This document shows positions 27,354 to 36,600 of a stretch of DNA of 64,000 nt, piece by piece. The DNA lies in NCBI RefSeq assembly GCF_036346875.1, contig NZ_CP107852.1:806001-870000 (forward strand), given 5' to 3'. How positions within the stretch are numbered: the stretch's first letter is position 1; each line of letters opens with the position of its first letter. A program made the position numbers and the translations under genes. Source of the stretch: Nocardia sp. NBC_00508. GTDB taxonomy: Bacteria; Actinomycetota; Actinomycetes; Mycobacteriales; Mycobacteriaceae. The notes under the pieces are model-generated. The model searched no databases. It saw only the letters and a list, made by a program, of their open reading frames with translations, and had not been told where the DNA came from.

Positions 27354-28585
27354 GCCGAGAATGCCCGCACCTAGCACCCCTCGCCATCGACCCCATGGTC
27401 AGCGACCTCGCCGGGGAAACCCGTCGGCTGGGCGCCGCGGGTCCGCTCACCCGGATCGACCTGCTCGGCGTGCCCGCCTGGACCGTCACCCGGCACACGC
27501 TGGCGCGGCAGTTGCTCGTCGATACCAGGCTGGTGAAGGACATCAACGCATGGTCGCTGTGGCAGACGGGCGTGGTGACCAGGCAGTGGCCGCTCATCGG
27601 CATGATCGACGCGGGCCGTTCGATGTTCACCGTGGACGGCGCCGAGCACCGCAGGCTCCGGATCAAGACCACCCAGGCACTCACGAAACGACGATTGGAC
27701 GCACTGCGCCCGACAATCGAGCGGATGACCGCCGAACTGCTGGACGATCTCGAGCAGGCCGGACGAGACGGCGCGGTGGTCGATCTGAAGACGGTGTTCG
27801 CCTATCCGCTGCCGATGCGGGTGATCAGCGAGCTGATGGGTGTCGACCGCGCCGACCATCCGATGCTGCTCGCCTGGTACAAGGCGTTCTTCTCACTGCT
27901 GACCCCGCAGGACGAGCGGCTGCGGGTGATCAACGACCTGGACGAGTACTTCACCGACCTGGTGCGCAAGAAGACCGCCGACCCGACCGACGACCTGACC
28001 AGCGCCTTCATCCTCGGCAGCAACGACGCCGAACCGCTCACCGAGGAAGAAGTGGTGGGCAACCTGAAGGCGCTCGTCGCCGCCGGGCACGAAACCACGA
28101 TCGGCCTCATCCTCAATGCCGTGCGCGCCCTGCTCGGCCGCCCCGCCCAGTTGCGCGCCATCCGCACCGGCGAGTTCGCCTGGGACGCCGCGGTGGAGGA
28201 AACACTGCGCTGGGACAGTCCGGTGACGCATCTGCTGATGCGTTTCGCCACCGAGGACATCACCGTTGGCGACCTGGTGATCGAGCAAGGCGAGGGGGTG
28301 GTCATGTCCTACCGTGCGATCGGACGCGACAGCACCGTGCACGGCACGGACGCCGACGACTTCGACATCACCCGCCCAACGGCCAACCGGCACATGGCTT
28401 TCGGTCACGGCCCGCACATCTGCCCCGGTGCGGCGCTGGCCCGCCTGGAAGCGGGTATCGCCCTGCCCGCGTTGTTCGCTCGCTTCCCCGGCCTACGCTC
28501 GGCGGTGCCGGTCGAGGAAATCCGCAACCTCCCGGTGCTCACGCAGAACGACCTCGAGGCATTCCCGGTGCATCTCGGGAACTGA
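27350..28585 (+). CDS. cytochrome P450, conservon-associated (CYP154-like)
   Basis: A 411-residue P450 starting at GTG 27350 with a strong GGAGGT site and a 4-base overlap with the previous gene. All hallmarks are intact: I-helix 'ALVAAGHETTIG', ExxR in 'VEETLRWDSP', heme loop 'FGHGPHICPGAALARLE'. CYP154 enzymes commonly follow CYP157 in Streptomyces conservons; in this pair the second enzyme looks fully competent. Substrate unknown. It needs separate ferredoxin and reductase, which are not encoded nearby. Confidence 0.9.
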   Translation: MSRECPHLAPLAIDPMVSDLAGETRRLGAAGPLTRIDLLGVPAWTVTRHTLARQLLVDTRLVKDINAWSLWQTGVVTRQWPLIGMIDAGRSMFTVDGAEHRRLRIKTTQALTKRRLDALRPTIERMTAELLDDLEQAGRDGAVVDLKTVFAYPLPMRVISELMGVDRADHPMLLAWYKAFFSLLTPQDERLRVINDLDEYFTDLVRKKTADPTDDLTSAFILGSNDAEPLTEEEVVGNLKALVAAGHETTIGLILNAVRALLGRPAQLRAIRTGEFAWDAAVEETLRWDSPVTHLLMRFATEDITVGDLVIEQGEGVVMSYRAIGRDSTVHGTDADDFDITRPTANRHMAFGHGPHICPGAALARLEAGIALPALFARFPGLRSAVPVEEIRNLPVLTQNDLEAFPVHLGN

Positions 28586-28612
28586 TCGAAGCACCCGATT
28601 GTTGCGTGGCGT

Positions 28613-29467
28613 ATGGCCAGCGAATCCTCCGCGGCGGCGCTGCACCGGCGCGCCGAACTCCGCGATTTTCTCCGTACCCGTCGCGCCCGCCGCACGCCGC
28701 AGGACATGGGTCTGGCGGCGGTGGGGCGGCGTCAGACTCCCGGACTGCGGCGCGAGGAAGTCGCGCTGCTGGCCGGAATCGGCGTGTCCTGGTACACCTG
28801 GCTCGAGCAGGGGCGCGACATCACCGTCTCGGCCGAGGTACTCGACGCGATCGGGACGGCACTGCGGCTGACCGAGCCGGAGCGGGCGCACCTGTATCTG
28901 CTCGCCGGTCTCAACCCGCCGCAGCCGGGCCCGGCGGGCGACGCCGAGGTCAGCCCTCAGTTGCGGCAGCTGCTCGACGCGTGGGGATCGCGGCCCGCGG
29001 TGCTGCGTGACCGATACTGGAATCTGCTCGCGATCAACGACACGGCACGCACGGTTTTCGGGTTCGGCGACGCCGACTACAACTGCCTGGTCTCGTTCTT
29101 CACCAATGCCGGGTACCGCGGTATGCACACGCAGTGGAACGCGGTCGCGCCCGCGGTGGTCGCCGCCTTCCGCGCGGATGCGGCGCACTCGCCCGGCGAC
29201 CCGCGGTTCGGCAAGGTGATCGGCGAACTCAGCGCCGCCAGCTCCGAGTTCGCCGGGCTGTGGGCCCGCCACGAGGTGAATGCCCCGGTCCAGGCCGTGA
29301 AGGCGGTGCGCCATCCCGAGGCCGGTGACCTGTTCTTCGATACGACGACCCTGGCGGTGGCCGACCATCCGGACTGGTTCCTGGTGCTCTACAACCCGCA
29401 ACCCGGCACCGAGACCGCGGACCGAGTGGAAGGGCTGATGCGGGTCCGGCTCGCGGCCCCGGCATGA
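28613..29467 (+). CDS. XRE regulator with MmyB-like ligand-binding domain
   Basis: A 284-residue protein. N-terminal helix-turn-helix ('LRDFLRTRRARRTPQ', 'RRQTPGLRREEVALLAGIGV', 'WYTWLEQGRDI') and a C-terminal MmyB-like domain ('RYWNLLAINDTARTVFG', 'GELSAASSEFAGLWARHEV', 'DLFFDTTTLAVADHPDWFLVLY'), whose members bind fatty acids. MmyB-type regulators usually sit beside, and repress, an oxidoreductase gene; here a short-chain dehydrogenase follows 75 bases downstream on the same strand, rather than the more usual divergent arrangement. Confidence 0.92.
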   Translation: MASESSAAALHRRAELRDFLRTRRARRTPQDMGLAAVGRRQTPGLRREEVALLAGIGVSWYTWLEQGRDITVSAEVLDAIGTALRLTEPERAHLYLLAGLNPPQPGPAGDAEVSPQLRQLLDAWGSRPAVLRDRYWNLLAINDTARTVFGFGDADYNCLVSFFTNAGYRGMHTQWNAVAPAVVAAFRADAAHSPGDPRFGKVIGELSAASSEFAGLWARHEVNAPVQAVKAVRHPEAGDLFFDTTTLAVADHPDWFLVLYNPQPGTETADRVEGLMRVRLAAPA

Positions 29468-29542
29468 CCGCGGCCTGGTGGTGCCACACCTAGGTCAACT
29501 GCACACTGTTCGACCAGCGCGCGCTTCGGCACGCTGACATTC

Positions 29543-30310
29543 ATGACGCACAGCATTTCTCGATTCGACGGCAAGGTCGCGCTCATCACCGGCGGCTCGA
29601 GCGGTATGGGACTGGCCACCGCACGACGGTTGCTCGCCGAAGGCGCACAGGTGATCATCACCGGCCGGGACAAGGCCCGGCTGGACGCCGCAGCCGACGA
29701 ACTCGGCAACGATCGGGTGGTGGCGGTGCCCGGCGACGCAGGTCGGCTCACCGATCTCGACGCGCTCACCGCCGCCATCCGCGACCGGCACGGGCGGCTG
29801 GACGTGGTGTTCGCCAATGCGGGAGTCGCCTCGTTCCAGCCGTACGGCGAGATCACCGAGGCGGAATTCGGCCGCGTCGTCGACATCAATTTCAAAGGCG
29901 TGTTCTTCACCATCCAGAAGACCCTGCCGCTGCTGTCCGAGCGCGCGGCGATCGTCATCAACGCGTCGTGGACGCTGCATCGCGGTCTGGCCGGCGCCTC
30001 CCTGTACGCGGCCACCAAAGCGGCGGTGCACAACCTGGCGCACACCCTCGCCGCCGAACTGGGGCCCAGAGGAATTCGCGTCAACTCGGTGAGCCCCGGG
30101 TATATCGAGACCCCGATGTTCCACGACAACGTCAGCCCGGAAGCGCACACCACTGTTCTCGCCGAGGTGGCCAGCGGTCGGCTCGGCACCGCCGACGACG
30201 TCGCCGACGCGGTTGCCTTCCTCGCCTCCGACGAGGCGTCCTATATCAACGGGCAGGACCTGATCATCGACGGCGGCCTTGTCGCGGCCGTATCCGGGGA
30301 GATGATCTGA
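29543..30310 (+). CDS. short-chain dehydrogenase/reductase
   Basis: A 255-residue classical SDR. Cofactor motif TGGSSGMG (16-23), NAG motif in 'FANAGVA', catalytic Ser143, Tyr156 and Lys160 (YAATK), and a C-terminal 'YINGQDLIIDGGL'. It reduces or oxidises an alcohol/ketone with NAD(P)(H); the substrate is unknown. It is probably a target of the MmyB-type regulator immediately upstream. Confidence 0.93.
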   Translation: MTHSISRFDGKVALITGGSSGMGLATARRLLAEGAQVIITGRDKARLDAAADELGNDRVVAVPGDAGRLTDLDALTAAIRDRHGRLDVVFANAGVASFQPYGEITEAEFGRVVDINFKGVFFTIQKTLPLLSERAAIVINASWTLHRGLAGASLYAATKAAVHNLAHTLAAELGPRGIRVNSVSPGYIETPMFHDNVSPEAHTTVLAEVASGRLGTADDVADAVAFLASDEASYINGQDLIIDGGLVAAVSGEMI

Positions 30311-30366
30311 GCACCGTCGCGAAATCCGGTTGACGCCCGGTTCCGGGTGCTCAGTACAGTGGGCCG

Positions 30367-30765
30367 GTGATTCGCACAGCCGCGCTGGCCCACATCCGGG
30401 ATCGCCGCCTGCTGCAGGCGCGCTCGGTCGGCAAGGACGTCTTCTACATGGCGGGCGGCAAGATCGACCCCGGGGAGACGCCCGAGGCGGCGTTGCATCG
30501 TGAAGTGCGTGAGGAACTCGGCGTCGGCGTCGTCGCCTACGACGAACTCGGGGTATTCCAGGCCGAGGCGTATGGGCACTCCCCCGGTACCCGGTTGCAC
30601 ATGACCTGTTTCACCGCGGAACTCGATGGCGAACCCCGCCCGGCCGGCGAGATCGCCGAGCTGCGCTACTTCACCGTGCGCGAGTACGCCGCCATGGACC
30701 GTGTCGCTCCCGGCTCGATGATGGTCTTCCGCAGGCTGCACGAACTCGGCGCGGTCGACTGGTAG
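30367..30765 (+). CDS. NUDIX hydrolase
   Basis: A 132-residue protein with GTG start at 30367 and a complete Nudix box, GGKIDPGETPEAALHREVRE then ELGV, matching Gx5Ex7REUxEExGU. It hydrolyses a nucleoside diphosphate linked to another moiety; the substrate is not predictable. Downstream of the SDR by 56 bases on the same strand. Confidence 0.92.
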   Translation: MIRTAALAHIRDRRLLQARSVGKDVFYMAGGKIDPGETPEAALHREVREELGVGVVAYDELGVFQAEAYGHSPGTRLHMTCFTAELDGEPRPAGEIAELRYFTVREYAAMDRVAPGSMMVFRRLHELGAVDW

Positions 30766-30795
30766 TCGCGAGAGGGCCCTGCGGCGCACCGCGCT

Positions 30796-31371
30796 TCACT
30801 TTCCCTCCGCATTTCCGGCCCCGAATGAGTCGGATCGGTGCAGTTGTTCACGACGGAAGCGGACCGAGTGAACCAGCAACCGGATCACCAGGCCGATCAG
30901 GACCAGATTGCCGAGCATCTGGCTGAGCACGACGGTCCGGGCAGTCTCCGACGTGGCCACGATGTCGCCGAATCCGACTGTGGTGAAAACCGTTACGCAG
31001 AAATAGAGCGCGTCGACCCGCGTCAGCGGCTCGTTGAAGTCGCCGGGAGCGGCAGCGGAGAGTACCGCGTAGACCGTGGCATAGCCGACGAGGTAGAAGC
31101 CGAAGATCGCCGTCAGCGCCTGCAACGCCTGCGCGACGGGGTCGCCCGCTCGCAGCACCTGCCGGATCTGCCAAGCACCCACCGCGCACACCGCCAGCAG
31201 ACCGAACAGCAGAAGGACCAGCGTGTGTATGCCGCTGATCCGGGTGAAGGGCAGCGAGAAATACGCCAGCAGCAACGCGGTGATGGTGACGATCGGCGGC
31301 AGCAGCGCCCGCCGGAGCACCCGCCGCCGGTCTCCGGCCGATCCGCTGTGCGAACCGTTCGCTGTCGACAT
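30796..31371 (-). CDS. potassium channel family protein (two-TM pore type)
   Basis: A 191-residue membrane protein with four hydrophobic segments and a re-entrant pore loop: 'DALYFCVTVFTTVGFGDIVA', where TVGFGD is a near-canonical K+ selectivity filter. No RCK/TrkA-N regulatory domain follows. ATG 31371 is chosen because GGAGGGG lies upstream and the conserved region begins soon after; an in-frame start at 31389 is also possible. It converges on the NUDIX gene, 30 bases apart. Confidence 0.88.
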   Translation of the reverse strand: MSTANGSHSGSAGDRRRVLRRALLPPIVTITALLLAYFSLPFTRISGIHTLVLLLFGLLAVCAVGAWQIRQVLRAGDPVAQALQALTAIFGFYLVGYATVYAVLSAAAPGDFNEPLTRVDALYFCVTVFTTVGFGDIVATSETARTVVLSQMLGNLVLIGLVIRLLVHSVRFRREQLHRSDSFGAGNAEGK

Positions 31372-31676
31372 CGAGGGTCCCCTCCGCATCGACGTCCGGC
31401 CCGGTCGGAGCCGGTCGCCTATCGACGCTACCGGCCGCCATGCCGAGTTCTCTGTATTCCGGTGCCGAAGTCCCGACGCGACGGTGTTCAGGGCATCGAG
31501 CGAGTTCGAAACGACAGTCCGGACGAGGCAACTATGCGAGGATCGCTGCACCGGCATGATCGATCGACCTACGCGCAACCGCCATCAGAGTTCGATCCCG
31601 CACAAGTGCTGATCAATTTCAGGCATCGCACTGAATGACGCAAACCGGAATTCTCCACCGAACGAGGAGTAGGCCG

Positions 31677-32183
31677 ATGATATCCAGGAACAGCGTCACC
31701 GGAATTGCCGCTACGGCGGTCGTGCTGCTCATGACCGCGGCATGCGGGTCGGACAACGGCGCGGAGACGACGCCGACGACCGAGCATAGGCACGACACGC
31801 GCAGCAGTATCGCGGCGACCACGTCCCCGGTCCTGAACGCCGCCCAGGAGGCGATCCAGAACGCCATCAACGCGGCGCTGGCCGCCGCGCCGATCAACTT
31901 CGACAGTGGCAGTTCGGACCTCAGCGCGGTGGACGTGGCCACCATCAAAGCGGTCGCGGTCCCCTTGAAGGGCAACGACGCCAAGATAGAGATCACCACC
32001 TACGCGCAGGATGCGAACTCCGCGACCGCCAAAGCCTTGGCCGAGAGCCGGGGCGACAACATCGCGGCCGAGCTCGAGTCCGAGGGCATCGACAAGGCGC
32101 GCATCAGCGTGCACGCCGAGGCCAACCCGACCGCGCAGGACGTCGAGATCGACGAGGCGCGGATCGAGGTGGTCGCCGATTAG
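31677..32183 (+). CDS. putative lipoprotein with OmpA-like domain
   Basis: A 168-residue protein. Residues 1-23 form a lipoprotein signal peptide ending in 'LLMTAACGS', so Cys23 is probably lipidated. The C-terminal half has an OmpA/MotB-like fold: 'PINFDSGSSDLSAVDVATIK', 'KIEITTYAQDANSATAKALAESRGDNIAAEL', 'ISVHAEANP'. Such domains bind peptidoglycan or stabilise the envelope. The canonical Asp/Arg peptidoglycan contacts are only partly conserved. ATG 31677 has GAGGAG 7 bases upstream. Confidence 0.8.
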   Translation: MISRNSVTGIAATAVVLLMTAACGSDNGAETTPTTEHRHDTRSSIAATTSPVLNAAQEAIQNAINAALAAAPINFDSGSSDLSAVDVATIKAVAVPLKGNDAKIEITTYAQDANSATAKALAESRGDNIAAELESEGIDKARISVHAEANPTAQDVEIDEARIEVVAD

Positions 32184-32259
32184 GTGCGAACCGACTCGGG
32201 GCTGTGTCTGCGCCACTGGCGGCTGATCCAGCGAGTCCACGCCCATCCATACTTGGGGC

Positions 32260-32829
32260 ATGGTCGCCGTCACACGCACACCACGCAGCAGCTGGATCGA
32301 GCAGGGCCTCGCGGCGCTGGCCGCAGGCGGCCCGGAGGCCGTCCGAATCGAGAGCCTGGCCGCGGCGCTCGGCGTCAGCAAAGGCGGCTTCTACGGGCAC
32401 TTCGCCGACCGGAACGCGCTGCTGGCCGAGATGCTCGACACCTGGGAACGCGAAACCACCGACGACGTCATCACCCGCGTGGAACGCGAGGGCGGCGACG
32501 CGCGCGCCAAGATCCGGCGCGCGGGCCTGCTCACCTTCTCCGACGACCGGCTGCGCCCGATCGACCTCGCCGTGCGCGATTGGGCGCGGCGCGACCGCGA
32601 CGTGGCCGAACGGCTGCGCCGCGTCGACAACCGGCGCATGGACTATCTGCGCGAGCTGTTCGGCAGCTACTGCTCGGATCCGGACGAGATCGAGGCCCGC
32701 AGCATGCTCGCCTTCTGCCTGGCGATCGGCAAACATTTCCTCGCCGCCGACCACGACGGCCGCACCCGCGACGAGGTCGTCGCACAGGCCGGGCGCTTTC
32801 TCCTCGACCTCCCGAGCACGCGACCGTAG
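32260..32829 (+). CDS. TetR-family regulator
   Basis: A 189-residue protein with an N-terminal TetR helix-turn-helix ('WIEQGLAALAAGGPEAVRIE', 'LAAALGVSKGGFYGHFADRNALLAEML') and a helical ligand-binding C-terminus. No obvious operator or target is seen nearby; the upstream lipoprotein gene ends 76 bases before. Its start has only a weak ribosome site. Confidence 0.9.
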   Translation: MVAVTRTPRSSWIEQGLAALAAGGPEAVRIESLAAALGVSKGGFYGHFADRNALLAEMLDTWERETTDDVITRVEREGGDARAKIRRAGLLTFSDDRLRPIDLAVRDWARRDRDVAERLRRVDNRRMDYLRELFGSYCSDPDEIEARSMLAFCLAIGKHFLAADHDGRTRDEVVAQAGRFLLDLPSTRP

Positions 32830-33248
32830 CCGCGGAAATTCGGTGGTGGGTCGCGGCGGGCGGCGTTACGGTTGCGCGTCCTCGCCAGTGTGAGGGTATT
32901 CCGCCGTGTCTGGCCTGCGGCTGCGTGCGGCCCAATCGCATCGCGGGCGACGACAACGCGGTGGCGCTGATGCGGATCGCGTTGCGCCCGTTGGCGGATC
33001 CGCGGATCGGCCGACGAGTGCTGTTGTCGTTGTGCTGATCGACCGGTGAAACCCGCCCGGGCCGAGTCGTTCTCGGCCCAGGCGGCGACCGGTCCAGGCG
33101 TCGGGTCGCCGACGGCCGGGACCCGCCTTCGAGGGGCTGCATTACCTCGATCGCCAGTGCGCAAGCGGCGATCTCCGACGTCGAACTCAGCTACAGTTGA
33201 GGCATTCTCGACGACCGAAGTTTCGTCGGTTGATTCCCAGGGGAACAC
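32830..33248. other. 419-base gene-free region
   Basis: No convincing gene. Open frames here lack recognisable products. The last ~60 bases before 33249 presumably hold the promoter of the EACC1-caspase operon; CCAGGGGAACAC precedes the ATG as a weak ribosome site. Nothing else is recognised. Confidence 0.4.
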
Positions 33249-33605
33249 ATGGACGTTGTGGTGAAGATCGAGGGTGGCCGCGCGGATGAGCTTCGCAGGA
33301 TCGAGACGGCGGTACGCGAGGAGTTGGAGGAGCAAGGCTTTCAGGTCGACCGCTCCGTCACCGAGATCGAGCAGGGCGCGCTCGGCGCCGTAGAAGTACT
33401 CCAGTTCTTCGGGGAGAACGTGATGCTTCCGGTGCTCGTGCAGGCGCTCTATGACTACGTCGTATATCGACTGCGCGAACCGGATGGAGACACAGTCGAA
33501 GTCCACGCCATCAGAACCGATCTGCCCGACGGCACCCGCCGCTCCGAGCTCACGCTGGTTGGTGAGGCGAAGGGGGTAGCCGCGGTTCTCGAGGAGCTGC
33601 GGTGA
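33249..33605 (+). CDS. EACC1-type small protein (effector-associated constant component)
   Basis: A 118-residue protein. The pattern 'VVKIEGGRADELRRIETAVR', then 'LGAVEVLQFFGENVMLPVLVQALYDYVV' and a C-terminal beta stretch 'VEVHAIRTDLPDG', matches the EACC1 component described by comparative genomics of actinobacterial conflict systems (Kaur, Burroughs, Iyer and Aravind). There the small protein always precedes a variable effector, often a caspase-like protease. The gene overlaps the following caspase gene by 4 bases (GTGA). Its biochemical role is not established. Confidence 0.8.
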   Translation: MDVVVKIEGGRADELRRIETAVREELEEQGFQVDRSVTEIEQGALGAVEVLQFFGENVMLPVLVQALYDYVVYRLREPDGDTVEVHAIRTDLPDGTRRSELTLVGEAKGVAAVLEELR

Positions 33606-36600
33606 ATCCGGACGAGGAGAAAAGCGACCCATCCCGCTCCAGCGTCCTCCTGATCGGCGGTAGTACCTACCCCCAGTGCAACTTGCCACCGATCCCCGCC
33701 GCCGAGAACAACCTCGACAAGCTGAAGGCCGCGTTCTTGGACCCCGAGCTGTGGGGGTTGCGGCGCGGGCGACTGAAGGCCGAGCCCGATCTGACGCGGT
33801 CGGACATGATCGACGCCATCGGAACGAGCTACCGGATCTCCGAAAGCGGCGGAATCTTCGTCCTCTACTTCGTCGGCCATGCCCAATCCCACGACGGAAT
33901 GCTCTACCTGGCACCGCACGACGCCGGAAGCGTTCTCGACCCTCGGTCTTCGATGGTGCCGATGGATGAGGTCTTCACGGCGGTCCAGCGGGAAGGCAAC
34001 AAGAGAGCCGAGCGGAAGCTGCTCATCCTCGACTGCTGCTTCGCCGGCCGTGCCATCCGCTCCGTGCCCGGAGAACCTACACCCGCCGGTGGCGAACGCG
34101 GGTGGTACGTCATGGCTGCCACGTCGGAGAAGGACATCGCGTTCGGCGACGCCGGACGCGAAACCACATTCTTCACCGGGGCCCTGCTCGAGTCGTTCGA
34201 CGGTGTGAAGGAGTTCCGGCCCGGCCTCTCCCCGCAGTGGGTGTTCGATACCGTGAGCACGATGATCGCCGGCTCCGGCGACACGGACACGACGAAGCTC
34301 GTGCCACACCAGTCGACGGCCACCTGGGCGGGACGACCATGGCTGCGTAATCGCAAGCACGACAGGGCCCCTCCTATCCCGCACACCTACCCGGCGGTCA
34401 CCGCGGAGACAGTCGGTGCCGCGCAGCCGCTGCCGAACGGCTTCCGAGCCTGGCCTACGTCCGAGGTCATCTTCACCGGCCGCACCGAGGAACTGGAAGC
34501 GGCCCTGGGCCGCTTCCGGCAGCGCACCGTGCTCCCAGTTCACGGGCCCCGCTACGCAGGCAAGTCCGCGTTCGTCCGCCAACTGCTGGCCACCCCCGGT
34601 GTCAAGGAATCCGCGCCGACAGAGCAGCCCTGGCTGTTGCTGGAGATCACGATCGTCAACGCCAGTGCCGAGTCCCCGGTCCTGGAGGCCCTCGCCTCCG
34701 CGCTGGAGGTCCGCCTGCACGACATCGACCAGGGCACGGAGGCCGACGGCGACCCTCGTCGAGAACTGGTCATCGACCGGCTCCGGGAACACGCCCGTGG
34801 ACGCACCCTGCTGCTCGTCATCGACTGCGGGCGGCTGGGATACGACTCCCGCCACATCAGCGGCGAGCTCGACCAACTGCTCGCGCACCCCTACTTTCGC
34901 GACACAGCCAACATCGTCATCGCCCGAGTCCCCCTGACCGTTCACGGTGACGAGCAACTCGACCTCCAAGTCCCCGTCCGGCTCGCGGAGCTCCAGCGAC
35001 CAGAGGCCGCGCAGCTCCTCACCGCCCTGATGGCTCACGAACGCGTGACGGTCGACGGCGAAGCCGTCTTGAGCCACATCCAGGACAGCCGACTGAGACT
35101 GCCGGGCGTACTGAACCACAGCGCGAAGGGCTATCTCAGCAGCGCCGACCGTGGCACGACCACGCCCGACCCGGTAACCGTTGCCACCGCCCTCTTGGAG
35201 GGGACGGCCCCCAGTGTGGCCAAGACACTGAACGAACTCGATTGCCGCCTCACCGCCGGGACCGATACCCCGCATGGCCCGGAACCGCTCGCGATCCTCG
35301 CCGTCTGGGCCCTGTCCGACCAGCTTTCGCTGCCTCGGCATGTGCTGGAGAACCCCTCCGTCGGCCTCCCGCAGCGCACGTTGGCGCTGCTGGAGGACGC
35401 ACGCGTCGTCTGGTCCACCGACACGGGACATCTCACGTTGGGGCAGGCCAGCGAGCAGGCGCTGCGTTCCCTGCTGATTGGCGCCCTGACCCGTGGCGAG
35501 ACCATGGAGAACCCGCTCGCTCCACCCCTCCTCGATCTCGCGCTGCTCGACAAACTCTTTTCTCCCGAGCTGGACATCACCGAGCTGGACCGCCGCCTCG
35601 CCGCGGTCGCAAGCCCGCTGCTGGTCACCGCCGCAGGGGCGCTGGAGGTCGACGACGACAAGGCAGACGACGCCTTCCAGATGAGGCTCCGCTCGGCGCT
35701 CGGGTGGATCGAGGACGAAGGCGGCAAACGACTCCCGGCGCTGCACGAGGTCATTTGCTCGCTGGTGGTGGCGCCCGCCGGTGACGCGCCCTACCTGCCT
35801 GCGTCCGCGGACCGCCTGGTGGCGCCGGCTACCCGAGATGAGGAGCGGGCCGCAGGCGAACCGGTCGGATTCGAGGGACTGTTCGATAGCGGAGCGGGCG
35901 GGGAAGGCGTCACTCACCTGGCCGGGCTCTACCGCCTCTACCACGCGCTGGCCTCGCTTACCCTCACCGCTCGCGCCGAAGGCCGGGCAGCGGAGACCAG
36001 TGCGCGGTTCGTCGCCGCCGCCGAGGAGTTCTCCGCGGCGCTCGCCCACTGCGAACCCGAACAGGTCCCGCACACTCTGCTGCGCTCCGCAGACGCTTCA
36101 CTGGCTCTCACCGGCAAACGGCTGAGGCTCAGGGCGCGCCTCATCGACGTCCGGCTGGCCGCTGTCGACGTGCTGCTGCTCGGAGCCCGCCGGCGCGGCC
36201 CCGGACAGGCAAGCCGGATCACCCTGGCCTTCTCCTGGCTGCTCAACACGGCCGACGCGCTGATCGACGCGGACCGGCTCGCCGAAGCCGGGGAGCTCGT
36301 CGGGAAATCCGACGAGCTGGTGGCCCAGGAGCTTCCGCAGGACGGCACGCCGCGCAGCGCCTACACGCGGCTTCAGTTCGGCAATCGGATCGCCCGAGTG
36401 CGCAGCCGCCTCCTGACGGACCCCGCGCAGCGCCGCGGCGAACTGGTCGAAGCGGTACGGAATGTGGTAGCAGGCCTGGATCTCGCGCATGCGGAAGGCG
36501 CACCTCTGTCGCTCTGGTCGCTGCGCCTGTTCGAGTCCGCCATTCTGCTTCTCCAGCAGAGTTCCACCGACGAGGAGCTGGTCGAGATCCGGGCTCTCGT

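Noticed and set aside
33455..36073. 872-codon open frame on the minus strand inside the caspase gene
   Set aside because: It is a shadow of the plus-strand gene, which has clear domains, coupling to EACC1 and normal codon positions.
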